A stretch of 64,000 nucleotides of DNA from a virus. Under the pieces are notes generated by a model that saw nothing but the letters and a program-made list of their open reading frames with translations, was not told where the DNA came from and searched no databases. The stretch spans positions 1 through 64,000 of IMG/VR virus record IMGVR_UViG_3300023175_002299, one strand, 5' to 3'. Made by a program: the position numbers and the translations under genes. Of the stretch, positions 41,217 to 50,721 are shown one piece after another. Positions within the stretch are counted from its first letter, which is position 1. Each line of letters opens with the position of its first letter.

Positions 41217-41959
41217 AAATTGCTATAGTTGGTTATGGTTTTGTTGGTAAATCAACGGAATTGCTTTTTAGTGAACATGAGTGTTTGATACACGATCCAG
41301 CTTTGGGTTATGAAATTAAATCTTGGTCTGATGTTCAATATACTTTTATTTGTGTTCCAACTCCTATTAATGATTTTACCAAAAAGGGTTTGTCAAAATC
41401 TGTAGTCAAGGATGCTATTAGGGAAGTTAGGAGTAAAACTAGCAAATCAAACCGTGGTGGTAAGATTGTTGTCAGAAGCACTCTAGGCCCAGATCAATTG
41501 GAAGATGATTGGATTTACATGCCGGAGTTTTTGAGAGAAAATCACTGGAAAGAGGATACAATGGATCATCGCAAATCGGTGATAATTGGTGCTAGTGATG
41601 AAGAAGATTTTTTTGCCCTTCAGTACGCTTTGCCATTCATGAAAACCGCTCATCGTGTCTCACCCAGAGAAGCTGCGATATATAAGATGAGTAGAAATTC
41701 TTTACTTGCAGCTAGAGTCATGTTTGCAAATCATGTTTATGATGTTTGTGAAAAAAATGGTGCCGATTACAATAATATAAAAAAATTGTATGTGGTTGAG
41801 AATGAATTTGGTTGGACACATTGGGATGTCCCCGGCCCAGATGGTAAACGTGGATTTGGGGGCAAGTGTCTACCAAAAGACACAAAACATTTTGCAAATT
41901 TGATTTCTGATAAAAACATGTTCACCCAAATTTTAGAAGACAATGAAAACTCCCGTTGA
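41213..41959 (+). CDS. Nucleotide-sugar (UDP-glucose/GDP-mannose) dehydrogenase, short form
   Basis: 248 aa. IAIVGYGFVGKSTELLF is the NAD-binding loop, FICVPTP and VVRSTLGP are family strands, PEFLREN and MSRNSLLAARV belong to the central helix, and the catalytic cysteine is in GFGGKCLPKD. The normal third domain, which binds the nucleotide-sugar base (about 120 residues), is missing, so it may work with a partner or on a smaller substrate. A second family member lies at 55786-56946. Confidence 0.8.
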   Translation: MKIAIVGYGFVGKSTELLFSEHECLIHDPALGYEIKSWSDVQYTFICVPTPINDFTKKGLSKSVVKDAIREVRSKTSKSNRGGKIVVRSTLGPDQLEDDWIYMPEFLRENHWKEDTMDHRKSVIIGASDEEDFFALQYALPFMKTAHRVSPREAAIYKMSRNSLLAARVMFANHVYDVCEKNGADYNNIKKLYVVENEFGWTHWDVPGPDGKRGFGGKCLPKDTKHFANLISDKNMFTQILEDNENSR

Positions 41960-43250
41960 ATATTACAAAGAGTTGCAGGACAGGTACGATAAAGTCGGGC
42001 CTGGATTTTGTGTGCTCAAATGGCATCATTTGGAAATGCATCTCAGTTCTGCTCAAAGTCATTCTTGTTTCCATTGTCCACAAAGACACATAGATTTGGA
42101 AGAAGACTTCCACAACACAGAACAAAAGATGCGACAAAGAAAAACAATGCTGGAAGGTGGTCGCCCAGTGGAGTGTTTTTATTGTTGGAATGTTGAAGAC
42201 AGTGGTTCTATTAGTCCGAGGATTGCATTAACTCCAATATACACGGAGATGCAATCAGATATTATTGAGACTACTGCTAGGATGCAGTGGGACGAACCAG
42301 TATATCCAAAATACTTGGAGATGAGTTTTAGTAACAAGTGTCAGATGAAGTGCAGTTATTGTTCCACGCAGAACAGTTCTTCATTGCACGAAGAAATCAA
42401 AAAATTTGGCGAGTATCCTTTGATACACCCAGAAAACAATTCCCAGTATGTTTCTCATGGAAGAGAAAACTTGTGGCCAGAAAACAGTGAAATGTATGAC
42501 AAGTTTTGGAAGTGGATAAGAGAAGCAGTCATGCACTTACAAGTAATTAGGATTACTGGCGGCGAACCTTTGTTGAGCGAACATACATTCAAACTGGCAA
42601 AGTTTATTCGCAATCATCCCAACGGAGAAAATATTGCATTTCATGTCAACAGCAACCTATCTGTTTCTACGAGACGGGTTGATAGAATAATAAAAACCAT
42701 GTCCGAGATGAAGTCACCCAAGATTTATGCCAGTGTTGATACTTTGGGTGAACAGGCAGAATGGATTCGCCACGGACTGAATTGGAAAACATTTGAAATC
42801 AATCTGGTTCAAATTTTGAATGCTAGTATTCCAGTTGGATTAATGGTAACATTTAATCTCCTGAGTATTCCTAAGTTCAAAGAATTTCTTGGATATGTTT
42901 TGGAATTAAAAAGACTTGGCGATGTAAAACTTGATACTCCTTATATGACAAATCCCAAACATCTTTCTGCTTTAATACTTGACGACAATATGATGAATAT
43001 GTTGAAAGATGCTGAAAAATTCATGGAACAGAATACGGATGACGGCGACAATTTAAAATTTAATTCTGGTGAGTTGCAAAAATTTAAAACTGTTGTTAAA
43101 TGGGTAGAAAAAAATAGGTTTGTTGAAGAAGACCTAAATACTCATAGAAAAGATTTTAAACTTTTTGTCGATGAACACGATAAACGCAGAAATGTTAGTT
43201 GGCATGATGCGTTTCCAGAATTACAATATTTTTATGATGAGATATCATGA
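41943..43250 (+). CDS. Radical SAM protein 1 (N-terminal SPASM/twitch-like module)
   Basis: 435 aa. Radical SAM cluster CQMKCSYC (C133, C137, C140) and the SAM-binding ITGGEP at about 201-206. Before the core lie additional cysteines: FCVLKW (C23), SCFHC (C42, C45) and ECFYCW (C78, C81), likely binding an auxiliary iron-sulfur cluster. This N-terminal placement is inverted relative to usual SPASM or twitch enzymes, where the auxiliary part is C-terminal. It is closest in layout to copies 2 and 3. The chemistry and substrate are unknown. Confidence 0.85.
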   Translation: MKTPVEYYKELQDRYDKVGPGFCVLKWHHLEMHLSSAQSHSCFHCPQRHIDLEEDFHNTEQKMRQRKTMLEGGRPVECFYCWNVEDSGSISPRIALTPIYTEMQSDIIETTARMQWDEPVYPKYLEMSFSNKCQMKCSYCSTQNSSSLHEEIKKFGEYPLIHPENNSQYVSHGRENLWPENSEMYDKFWKWIREAVMHLQVIRITGGEPLLSEHTFKLAKFIRNHPNGENIAFHVNSNLSVSTRRVDRIIKTMSEMKSPKIYASVDTLGEQAEWIRHGLNWKTFEINLVQILNASIPVGLMVTFNLLSIPKFKEFLGYVLELKRLGDVKLDTPYMTNPKHLSALILDDNMMNMLKDAEKFMEQNTDDGDNLKFNSGELQKFKTVVKWVEKNRFVEEDLNTHRKDFKLFVDEHDKRRNVSWHDAFPELQYFYDEIS

Positions 43251-44626
43251 CACAAACCAATGAACACTGGATTGAAGTACTAAAAGAAAAACGAATTAAG
43301 ATCAACGAGATTAGTCCGTCTTTTTGTTCTGCTAAGTGGTTGCAAACTACTTTGATGTTGCAGAACGGATACAATCATTCTTGTCACCATCCATCTCCAC
43401 ACAAAATCCCTGTTGCAGAGATTAAAATCAATCCTGCTGCTTTGCACAATAGCAATTATAAAAAACAGCAAAGAATAAAAATGATTAATGGAGAGAGGCC
43501 TCGTGAGTGTGACTATTGTTGGAGAATAGAAGATCAGGACAAGGATCATTTTTCTGATCGTCATTACAAGACTTCTGATTGGTGGGCTTGGGACAAGGTT
43601 GATGTCATTGCAACCAGTGATCCCACGGAAGATGTGTACCCGACTTACCTTGAGGTGTCTTTTAGTAACGCATGTAACTTTGCCTGCGCTTATTGTTCAC
43701 CAGAGATATCCTCAACGTGGATGAAAGACATTGAGTCTAATGGTGAGTATCCAGTGCAGTTTGGTTCTCACAATTTAGACTATTTGAGAGAGACAGAAAA
43801 GTTTCCTTACAAACACTCTGATCCCAATCCATATGTTGATGCTTTCTGGGATTGGTTTCCAGAAGCACTTCCGCATCTAAAAGTTTTCCGAATCACTGGT
43901 GGCGAACCCACCATGAGTAAAGATGTCTGGAAGGTGTTGGACTATATTTACGATAACGCCCAACCAGAACTGTCTATTGCAATCAATAGTAATTTGGGAA
44001 CTGATCCTCGACTCATACAGAAACTTATTGATTCTGTGAACAAGGTGAAGGACAAGGTAAAACAAATTGAAATTTACACAAGTTGTGAGGCAACGGGTAG
44101 ACAGGCAGAGTATGCCAGAGATGGGTTGGATTATGGATACTGGTATGCAAACGTACAACGAGTTTTGAATGAGACTGATGCCAATGTTGCAATCATGACA
44201 ACACTCAACATTCTCAGTCTGCCCACGTTTTGTAACTTCATCGAAGACATTATGAAACTCAGAGTGGAATTCAATAGAGACCTTGCACATAACAGAGTAC
44301 CCCTAAGTGTGAATTATCTTAGATTTCCCCCTCACTTGCAATGCACTTTACTTGATAAGATAACGAGAATATCTTATGCTAGTGATATTGAAAACTTGGC
44401 GGAGTCTTGGTTGAAGTATTACTCGCCAGATAAGTTTGCCAGAATTTATCTTGAAGAGTTTGACCAAATACAAAGATTCTGTGAGTATCTTAGAATTACC
44501 GAAGTCGCTGATAAACATAGAGGTGATTTTGTCAAGTACATAACCGAGTATGACAAGAGAAGACAGAAAGATTTTAGAAACACTTTTCCACAGTATGCAC
44601 ATTTGTTAGAGGATTGGGATGAGTAA
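43247..44626 (+). CDS. Radical SAM protein 2
   Basis: 459 aa. Core cluster CNFACAYC (C143, C147, C150) and ITGGEP. The N-terminal cysteine set is FCSAKW (C27), SCHHP (C46) and ECDYCW (C88, C91); histidines H47-H48 may substitute for one cysteine. SPEISSTWMKD follows the core motif. It overlaps copy 1 as ATGA and copy 3 by 8 nt. Group A (copies 1-3) shares the FCxxKW and ExCxYCW signatures. Confidence 0.85.
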   Translation: MTQTNEHWIEVLKEKRIKINEISPSFCSAKWLQTTLMLQNGYNHSCHHPSPHKIPVAEIKINPAALHNSNYKKQQRIKMINGERPRECDYCWRIEDQDKDHFSDRHYKTSDWWAWDKVDVIATSDPTEDVYPTYLEVSFSNACNFACAYCSPEISSTWMKDIESNGEYPVQFGSHNLDYLRETEKFPYKHSDPNPYVDAFWDWFPEALPHLKVFRITGGEPTMSKDVWKVLDYIYDNAQPELSIAINSNLGTDPRLIQKLIDSVNKVKDKVKQIEIYTSCEATGRQAEYARDGLDYGYWYANVQRVLNETDANVAIMTTLNILSLPTFCNFIEDIMKLRVEFNRDLAHNRVPLSVNYLRFPPHLQCTLLDKITRISYASDIENLAESWLKYYSPDKFARIYLEEFDQIQRFCEYLRITEVADKHRGDFVKYITEYDKRRQKDFRNTFPQYAHLLEDWDE

Positions 44627-46112
44627 AGAATTTGACTTGATTAAGTATCGAAAAGATATTCTTGATACAAAATCTGAAAGTTTCTGTGGTGCTAAGTGGT
44701 ATAATGCTACAACTTGGCTAGGCAGTGGTACTACCGCTTCTTGTCATCACCCTCCAGCACATAAGATTCCATTAGAAGAGATTGCTGTAGACCCATCTGC
44801 TATTCATAACACTCGCCACAAGAAGGCGATGCGTAAGATGATGCAGAGAGGAGAACGACCACGAGAATGTGAGTACTGCTGGAAAGTGGAAGACATGGGC
44901 AAAGATGCCGTGTCTGATCGTGTGTTTAAATCTATCATCTATTCAAATGCAGACTTACAGAAAGCATATGAAATGGATCACAATGAAAGTGTTGATCTGA
45001 AAACATTTGAGATTGCATTTGACCGTACTTGTCAGTTGGCTTGTTCTTATTGCAATGCATCTTTCTCTACAACATGGGCAAAAGATATCACCAAGAAGGG
45101 TGCGTATCAGAACATGGTGTCGGATGGTGCAGCTGCGTTTCAACAAGACGGCGCATGGGCAGAACCATATGCAAAAGATGAAGACAATCCATACATTAAG
45201 GCTTTTTGGGATTGGTGGGAAGACGGATTATCTGACAGTCTAGAAGAGTTGCGTATTACTGGTGGTGAACCACTGATGTCTGACCAAGTGTGGAAGTTGT
45301 TCGACTGGTTCAATGATAATCCCAGCAAGATGCGTTTTGCTATTAACTCAAATCTCATGGCAAAAGATAGTTTGATTGACCGACTAATTGAACGAAGTCA
45401 AGGTGTCAATGACTTTCATTTGTATACTAGTTGTGAAGCGACTGGACTACAAGCGGATTACATTCGTGACGGACTGCACTACGATACATGGAAGAAAAAC
45501 ATGTACAAGATTATGGACAACTGTAATCTGAAGGGACTGAATATTATGATGACCATCAATAGTCTGTGCTTGTTTAGTATCACCGAGTTCCTTGATGATG
45601 TCTATGAGATGAAGTTACATACTGGCACAAAAGCACCTGTTGTTAGTGTGAACTTGTTACGTTTTCCAAGTTTTCAATCACCGCTCGCACTCCCAGATCA
45701 TATAAAAGACTATCTGCGGGAACAGTTGGAAGATTGGTATAACGCAGTCAAAGAGCAACCACTGTGGCACGATTTCGAGAAGGCAAGCATCGAAAGACTG
45801 ATTGACTATCTTGTTACAGTTGATGCACCACACAGACGCACCAGCGACAAGATGACTCTGTGGAGAGACTTTAAAACTTTCTTCAAACAGTATGATGAGA
45901 GACGAAATAAGTCACTCAATGTATTTCCAGAAATTCTTACTGACTGGGTTGATACTATTCCAGATACAGAGACGATTGCCGTAAAGTTGGTTGATGGTGA
46001 CAGTACAAGACAATATGACGATGACCCCGATCTGAAAAAGATTGCAGAGGAAGAGGGGTGGGTGTTGAAACCAGACAATAAAAACATAGACGATCCATTA
46101 GCAGAGTACTAA
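44619..46112 (+). CDS. Radical SAM protein 3
   Basis: 497 aa, the longest of the seven. Core CQLACSYC (C138, C142, C145) and ITGGEP. N-terminal FCGAKW (C23), SCHHP (C42) and ECEYCW (C84, C87). A C-terminal extension of about 50 residues after the DKMTLWRDF helix is acidic. It has the same group-A signature as copies 1 and 2, so this is a tandem triplication. A 2OG oxygenase gene follows 1 nt later. Confidence 0.85.
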   Translation: MSKEFDLIKYRKDILDTKSESFCGAKWYNATTWLGSGTTASCHHPPAHKIPLEEIAVDPSAIHNTRHKKAMRKMMQRGERPRECEYCWKVEDMGKDAVSDRVFKSIIYSNADLQKAYEMDHNESVDLKTFEIAFDRTCQLACSYCNASFSTTWAKDITKKGAYQNMVSDGAAAFQQDGAWAEPYAKDEDNPYIKAFWDWWEDGLSDSLEELRITGGEPLMSDQVWKLFDWFNDNPSKMRFAINSNLMAKDSLIDRLIERSQGVNDFHLYTSCEATGLQADYIRDGLHYDTWKKNMYKIMDNCNLKGLNIMMTINSLCLFSITEFLDDVYEMKLHTGTKAPVVSVNLLRFPSFQSPLALPDHIKDYLREQLEDWYNAVKEQPLWHDFEKASIERLIDYLVTVDAPHRRTSDKMTLWRDFKTFFKQYDERRNKSLNVFPEILTDWVDTIPDTETIAVKLVDGDSTRQYDDDPDLKKIAEEEGWVLKPDNKNIDDPLAEY

Positions 46113-46113
46113 A

Positions 46114-46656
46114 ATGATATTTCAAAAAATTAATTTCAACTATGATCTGAATAAGTTTTTAAATGGTGACTTCTCTCAACATTTTGGCAGTTGTATTTCT
46201 TATCAAAAAAGAGAACAGACGGACATTCATGAAACTATTGGAGATGGATTTCCAGAATCTTACCATGAAGACAATACAAGAATACAACAAATTTGGTGGA
46301 CGGAAGATGACATTGATTATAAGGAGATAGGAAGTCTTTTAAACATTGATGTGAAAACAATCAGTGCAATTCTTCAACCGCCTGGAAATGTTGTTACTTT
46401 ACACAGGGATACTTTTTTCAAATTTAAAAATCTCTATCCAGATGATAATAGACCAAAAGTCAGGGCAAATATATTCTTAGAAGACTGGCAAGTAGGACAT
46501 TTTCTTCAGTACAAACATGGGGATGACTGGGTTAGTTGTACTCATTGGAATGCTGGTGAGGGGTATTTGTGGGACAGCGAACCACTCCACCTAAGTTGCA
46601 ACGCTGGGTTGACAAACAAATATACTTTACAAGTCAGCGGATTTTATGATGTTTGA
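46114..46656 (+). CDS. 2OG-Fe(II) oxygenase-like protein
   Basis: 180 aa. The metal pair is HRD in VVTLHRDTFFKF, a sheet strand VRANIFLEDW follows, and the distal histidine is in SEPLHLSCNAGLTNKYTLQV. The QPPG before the HRD and the N-K-Y after the distal histidine fit the 2-oxoglutarate oxygenases seen in marine T4-like phages. It lies between group-A and group-B radical SAM genes. Confidence 0.65.
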   Translation: MIFQKINFNYDLNKFLNGDFSQHFGSCISYQKREQTDIHETIGDGFPESYHEDNTRIQQIWWTEDDIDYKEIGSLLNIDVKTISAILQPPGNVVTLHRDTFFKFKNLYPDDNRPKVRANIFLEDWQVGHFLQYKHGDDWVSCTHWNAGEGYLWDSEPLHLSCNAGLTNKYTLQVSGFYDV

Positions 46657-47647
46657 AGGTGAGGGTACTGCTGATCCAGCAGGATATTGTATGTTCATTG
46701 ACGGGGTTATGTACCCAATATACGGACAAACCCTAATCAATGGATATAAGTTGGCTACTGGAGAAGCTCGTGATAGTATTGTAAATATTTATATGCCACA
46801 AGAGATTGAAATAGCTTATAGAGACCCAAATGACAACGAGATAAAATTCCTAGATGTAAACAAAATGCCATGTAAAGTATTTTCTCTGATTGACGCCAGA
46901 GTATATTACTGGTGGTGGATGTATGTTTTTTGGTACTATATGTTACATCAAGGAAAAGACTACCAGATTTCTGAAGAGATTTTTTGGAAAGACATAGAAA
47001 AAAATTTAAATTCTGACCATGATATTTCATTTATTACTATGTGGGCTAGGAGAAGGCCCCACAGAGATGTTTTGTGGAAAAAAATATCTCCTATTATTAA
47101 TGAGTATTGTAAGTATCATGCTGGAGAAAAATTAAACGTTTATAAAATTGTTAAGTGGTATTCAGAGAGGGAATTGTGCCCAGAATTTTATCCGAGAGTT
47201 TTGATTGATTTTGTTACCGAAACAGATGAAAATGTAATTTTTTTAACAGAGAAAACTTTTAGGCCAATTGTATATGGAAAGATTCCTTTGATTTATGCAG
47301 CACCAAAAACTTACCAAAGGTTGTTTATGTGTGGATATACGCCACACCCAGAAATTGATTACTCTTTCGATAGGGTTATTGATAACGAAAAACGTGGTGA
47401 AATGATAATAGAACAACTTGATAATTTGATTAATACATATGAAGTTTCTGAATTATCGGATATTACTAGAGAAATAAGATTGAAAAATTTTGAATGGGCT
47501 TTCAATTTTGCAAAAACTGATACTGGGCCTCCTCCATTTCCGAAACACATCCCCAGACCATGGCCAACTATGATTGAATCGGTTTTTTTGATACATGAAA
47601 AATTTAAAGAAATGGAAATTCCAGAGGGTTTGATTCTTGAAAGATAA
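46646..47647 (+). CDS. Glycosyltransferase-like protein (family copy 3)
   Basis: 333 aa. Family blocks are present: MWARRRPHRDVLWKKI, VLIDFVTETDENVIFLTEKTFRPIVYG with KIPLIYA after it, and CGYTPHPEIDYSFDRVIDNEKRG. The N-terminal region is divergent and contains a WWW/aromatic stretch. The blocks resemble nucleotide-sugar-binding elements of exostosin/GT10-type enzymes; assignment is inference. It overlaps radical SAM copy 4 by 11 nt. Confidence 0.55.
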   Translation: MMFEGEGTADPAGYCMFIDGVMYPIYGQTLINGYKLATGEARDSIVNIYMPQEIEIAYRDPNDNEIKFLDVNKMPCKVFSLIDARVYYWWWMYVFWYYMLHQGKDYQISEEIFWKDIEKNLNSDHDISFITMWARRRPHRDVLWKKISPIINEYCKYHAGEKLNVYKIVKWYSERELCPEFYPRVLIDFVTETDENVIFLTEKTFRPIVYGKIPLIYAAPKTYQRLFMCGYTPHPEIDYSFDRVIDNEKRGEMIIEQLDNLINTYEVSELSDITREIRLKNFEWAFNFAKTDTGPPPFPKHIPRPWPTMIESVFLIHEKFKEMEIPEGLILER

Positions 47648-48938
47648 TCCCTACTTCTGTACTGCACCGTGGACTCACACATACGTCTCCCCGCAAGGAG
47701 AACGTAGACTTTGTTGTGCTAGCAGAGAAGAGGCCTCATTTCAAAAACAGTATATTGATAGCGGAACCGCAAAGGGTAAGTTTGAACCAGTATCATTAGA
47801 AGAACACTGGAACAGCGATTACATGAAAGACATTCGTAAAAGAATGTTGGCCGGCGAACGTTTGCCCCAATGCGAAGTTTGTAATGATCAGATATTGAAC
47901 TTGCACACATATAAAAAATATTTCACGGAAACCTTGTTTCCGCATAAAGTGGAAAGTATAATATCCAATACATCGCCAGATGGTTACTATAGTGACCATC
48001 CAGTTTCATATGACTATAGAATATCTAATCTATGCAACTTTAAGTGTAGGATGTGTGGCGAACAATTGTCCAGCAGTTGGGAAGCTGAGAAAAAGAAACT
48101 CAACCTCATTGATATAACAGAAGAACCTTGGTTGGAACCCAATACGAGAAAACAAATCGGCAATTTTCAAAAAGAAGTTTTAGAAGAAGAATTGCAACGT
48201 GCTGTTGACAACGAAACGATAGAAGAGATTTATTGGGTTGGTGGGGAACCTCTAATGTGGGAACGTCACTGGACTGTCATGCAACAACTTGTTGATAGTG
48301 GTCACTCAAAAAATGTTACGGTAAGATATAATACGAATTTGAGTAGAACATCATTTAACGGGTCTCACCTCTATGACTTACTGCCGCACTTTAAGAAAGT
48401 AAACATTTGTGCAAGTATTGACGGAGCGTATACCGTTGGGGAATATATCAGAGACGGGTTGAAGTGGAATGAGTGGATCGAAAACTTTCAAGAGGGATTG
48501 TTTTTGATCGACCAGTTTGGTGATGATGCAATGGTGTTTGATGTAACGTTGACAACGCCCGGCCTGTTCTATCTGAAGGATTTGTTTCATGAAGCATTCA
48601 GACTGAATGTAAAGTCATACTTCAAGTTTACTTTTGCATTTGACCCATCTGTTGTAATGAGTCCGATGTGTTTGCCAAAACATATTTCAAAACCACTTTG
48701 TGAAAGTCTCATCTCGGATTTAGCACCATACACCACTTGGAAGAATCGTGTGTATACTGACTCTTTGAACAACCTAATAAATAGACAGTCATTTGATGAA
48801 CAATGGCCAGAAACATATTGTGATGGGTTAAAACGTGGCAAATCCTTTCAAGAATTTCTAGACGAAAAAAGAAATAGTTGTATTACATTTAGAGATACGC
48901 TGTATGGTGATGCAGTGGATTGGTGGGATAATATATGA
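47637..48938 (+). CDS. Radical SAM protein 4
   Basis: 433 aa from a TTG with AGAGGG upstream. Group B: FCTAPW (C8), LCCAS (C26, C27), PQCEVC (C79, C82), core CNFKCRMC (C133, C137, C140), and YWVGGEP in the SAM-binding strand. Overall order is auxiliary-cysteine module then core, as in all seven copies. It is separated from copies 5-7 by a sulfotransferase-like gene. Confidence 0.85.
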   Translation: MKDNPYFCTAPWTHTYVSPQGERRLCCASREEASFQKQYIDSGTAKGKFEPVSLEEHWNSDYMKDIRKRMLAGERLPQCEVCNDQILNLHTYKKYFTETLFPHKVESIISNTSPDGYYSDHPVSYDYRISNLCNFKCRMCGEQLSSSWEAEKKKLNLIDITEEPWLEPNTRKQIGNFQKEVLEEELQRAVDNETIEEIYWVGGEPLMWERHWTVMQQLVDSGHSKNVTVRYNTNLSRTSFNGSHLYDLLPHFKKVNICASIDGAYTVGEYIRDGLKWNEWIENFQEGLFLIDQFGDDAMVFDVTLTTPGLFYLKDLFHEAFRLNVKSYFKFTFAFDPSVVMSPMCLPKHISKPLCESLISDLAPYTTWKNRVYTDSLNNLINRQSFDEQWPETYCDGLKRGKSFQEFLDEKRNSCITFRDTLYGDAVDWWDNI

Positions 48939-49456
48939 AATTAATAATTGCAAATTATAGAACTGGTTCTACTACCTTTTCTCTTCTCCTCGGAGGAGAT
49001 GGTGATGAATGGTTGCACAACACCGTTTGTGATTATAGACCACCCACACCAGAGTTGGACGTATATAAAGTAATTCCAGATCAGTTTCATTATGATAGAT
49101 ATTACGAACAATTTAAAAAAGATTATCTAGAAAATGCTGATGAAATATACTACACTCTGAGAGAGGATGTTTCCAATCAAATTAAGTCACATGCCTATTG
49201 TGGAATTTCAAATGATTGGCATCCGTGGCAAAAGCTTACAGAACCAGATTGGGATGCGGATATGCAAGTTTCATTGGAATACTCTTTTAAAGTAATACTG
49301 AAGTGTCTGGAGTGGCAGTCAAAAATATATAAAGAATTTGGTGGAAAACTTGTTTGGTTGGAGGATCGCAATGACGGGGAAAAATATACTAGAAGATTGG
49401 ATTTAGATCAACCAGATGTAAATGTTAATATTGATGTAAAAGGTATGTTCCTGTGA
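48935..49456 (+). CDS. Small sulfotransferase-like P-loop protein
   Basis: 173 aa. The N-terminus LIIANYRTGSTTFSLLLGG resembles the phosphosulfate-binding loop of sulfotransferases (R-T-G-S-T). YYTLREDVSNQIKSHAY resembles the 3'-phosphate-binding region (R...S). It is short for the fold, so it may be a minimal or degenerate form. It could add sulfate to the operon product. ATGA overlap with copy 4 and GTGA with copy 5. Confidence 0.5.
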   Translation: MKLIIANYRTGSTTFSLLLGGDGDEWLHNTVCDYRPPTPELDVYKVIPDQFHYDRYYEQFKKDYLENADEIYYTLREDVSNQIKSHAYCGISNDWHPWQKLTEPDWDADMQVSLEYSFKVILKCLEWQSKIYKEFGGKLVWLEDRNDGEKYTRRLDLDQPDVNVNIDVKGMFL

Positions 49457-50721
49457 GTAAAACTTTTTGTCCACTTCCGTGGAATCACTTAGCAACACAC
49501 CCACACGGTGTTTGCACCCTATGTTGCGAATCAGAACAACAGGATGGCATTTCTCAAGCTTTCAACGACTATGGACATGGAAGAAAACTGATCACACTAC
49601 AGAATGTTGATGACTTTTCTAAGATTACCAATTCTGATAGTTTTAGCAAAGTCAGGAAAAAAATGTTAAACGGAGAACAACCCGTTGAGTGTAGAAAGTG
49701 CTGGGATTTGGAGAGTGTCGGTGTCAAGAGTAAACGATACTATGAAAGTCGTAGAGTCCCTATGGATGTTGAATACGCTAAGAGTATCACAAACGAAGAT
49801 GGAACACTTAAAGAAGTCAATTATGAATTTGTTGAATTGCGTTTGGGTAACCACTGCAATGTACAGTGTCGTACATGCAATCCATATTCTAGCTCTCGGT
49901 GGATGAAAGATTGGGATGTAATTTACCCAGAACGTCCGGCACTACCAGAGATGATGAGTCAGAAAAATTTCAACTGGCCTTTGGATCAGGGCTTTTGGGA
50001 TAAACTGATAACAAGATGCGACAAACTCAAAGTATTGTATATCAATGGTGGCGAACCATTCATTGTTGATAAACATATGGATTTTCTGTCAACTCTGGTT
50101 GATATGGGATTGGCCAAAAATGTTGAAATAGTTTATTCGACAAATTGCACCGTGGTGAACAAGGACTACGAAGAAATTTGGAAGAATTTTAAACACGTTC
50201 AGTTTATGTTGTCCATTGATGATGTTGGCGACAGGAATGAATATATCAGAACATTTACCAAGTGGGAAAAGGTTTTAGAGTTTGTCACTTGGATGATGAG
50301 TATGACTGCTAGATATAAAAACATTAATTACAATATCTTGCAGACGGTATCTACATATAATGTCTACTATGTACCAGAGTTCTATGAATTTTTCAAGGAT
50401 AAGGTTCCTCTGAGGGGTCACCCCCTAGAAGATTCATCTTTGCATATTAGTCATAACTTTGTGAATGATCCAGAACACTTTGATTGCAGGGTTTTGCCAA
50501 AAGAAGTTCAAAAAGTTGTTTTGCAGAGACTTGAAGGATATCAGGGATACAACGATATAAAAAATTATCTCAGTGTCGATGGTGAAAATAGATGGGGCGG
50601 CGGAGTATCAGGAAACATGAAAATGTTTTTTGAAAAAACCAGATCAATGGACGAGTTGAGAAAACAGTCCTTTGAAAAAACTTTTCCAGAACTTTATGAA
50701 TTGATAAAAGATTATGAGTAA
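49453..50721 (+). CDS. Radical SAM protein 5
   Basis: 422 aa from a GTG overlapping the previous stop. FCPLPW (C6), CTLCC (C21, C24, C25), ECRKCW (C80, C83), core CNVQCRTC (C135, C139, C142), and YINGGEP. The CxxCC pattern in the N-terminal module matches the second SPASM-like cysteine block. It is followed by copies 6 and 7 with 8-nt overlaps, forming a second tandem triplet. Confidence 0.85.
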   Translation: MSKTFCPLPWNHLATHPHGVCTLCCESEQQDGISQAFNDYGHGRKLITLQNVDDFSKITNSDSFSKVRKKMLNGEQPVECRKCWDLESVGVKSKRYYESRRVPMDVEYAKSITNEDGTLKEVNYEFVELRLGNHCNVQCRTCNPYSSSRWMKDWDVIYPERPALPEMMSQKNFNWPLDQGFWDKLITRCDKLKVLYINGGEPFIVDKHMDFLSTLVDMGLAKNVEIVYSTNCTVVNKDYEEIWKNFKHVQFMLSIDDVGDRNEYIRTFTKWEKVLEFVTWMMSMTARYKNINYNILQTVSTYNVYYVPEFYEFFKDKVPLRGHPLEDSSLHISHNFVNDPEHFDCRVLPKEVQKVVLQRLEGYQGYNDIKNYLSVDGENRWGGGVSGNMKMFFEKTRSMDELRKQSFEKTFPELYELIKDYE

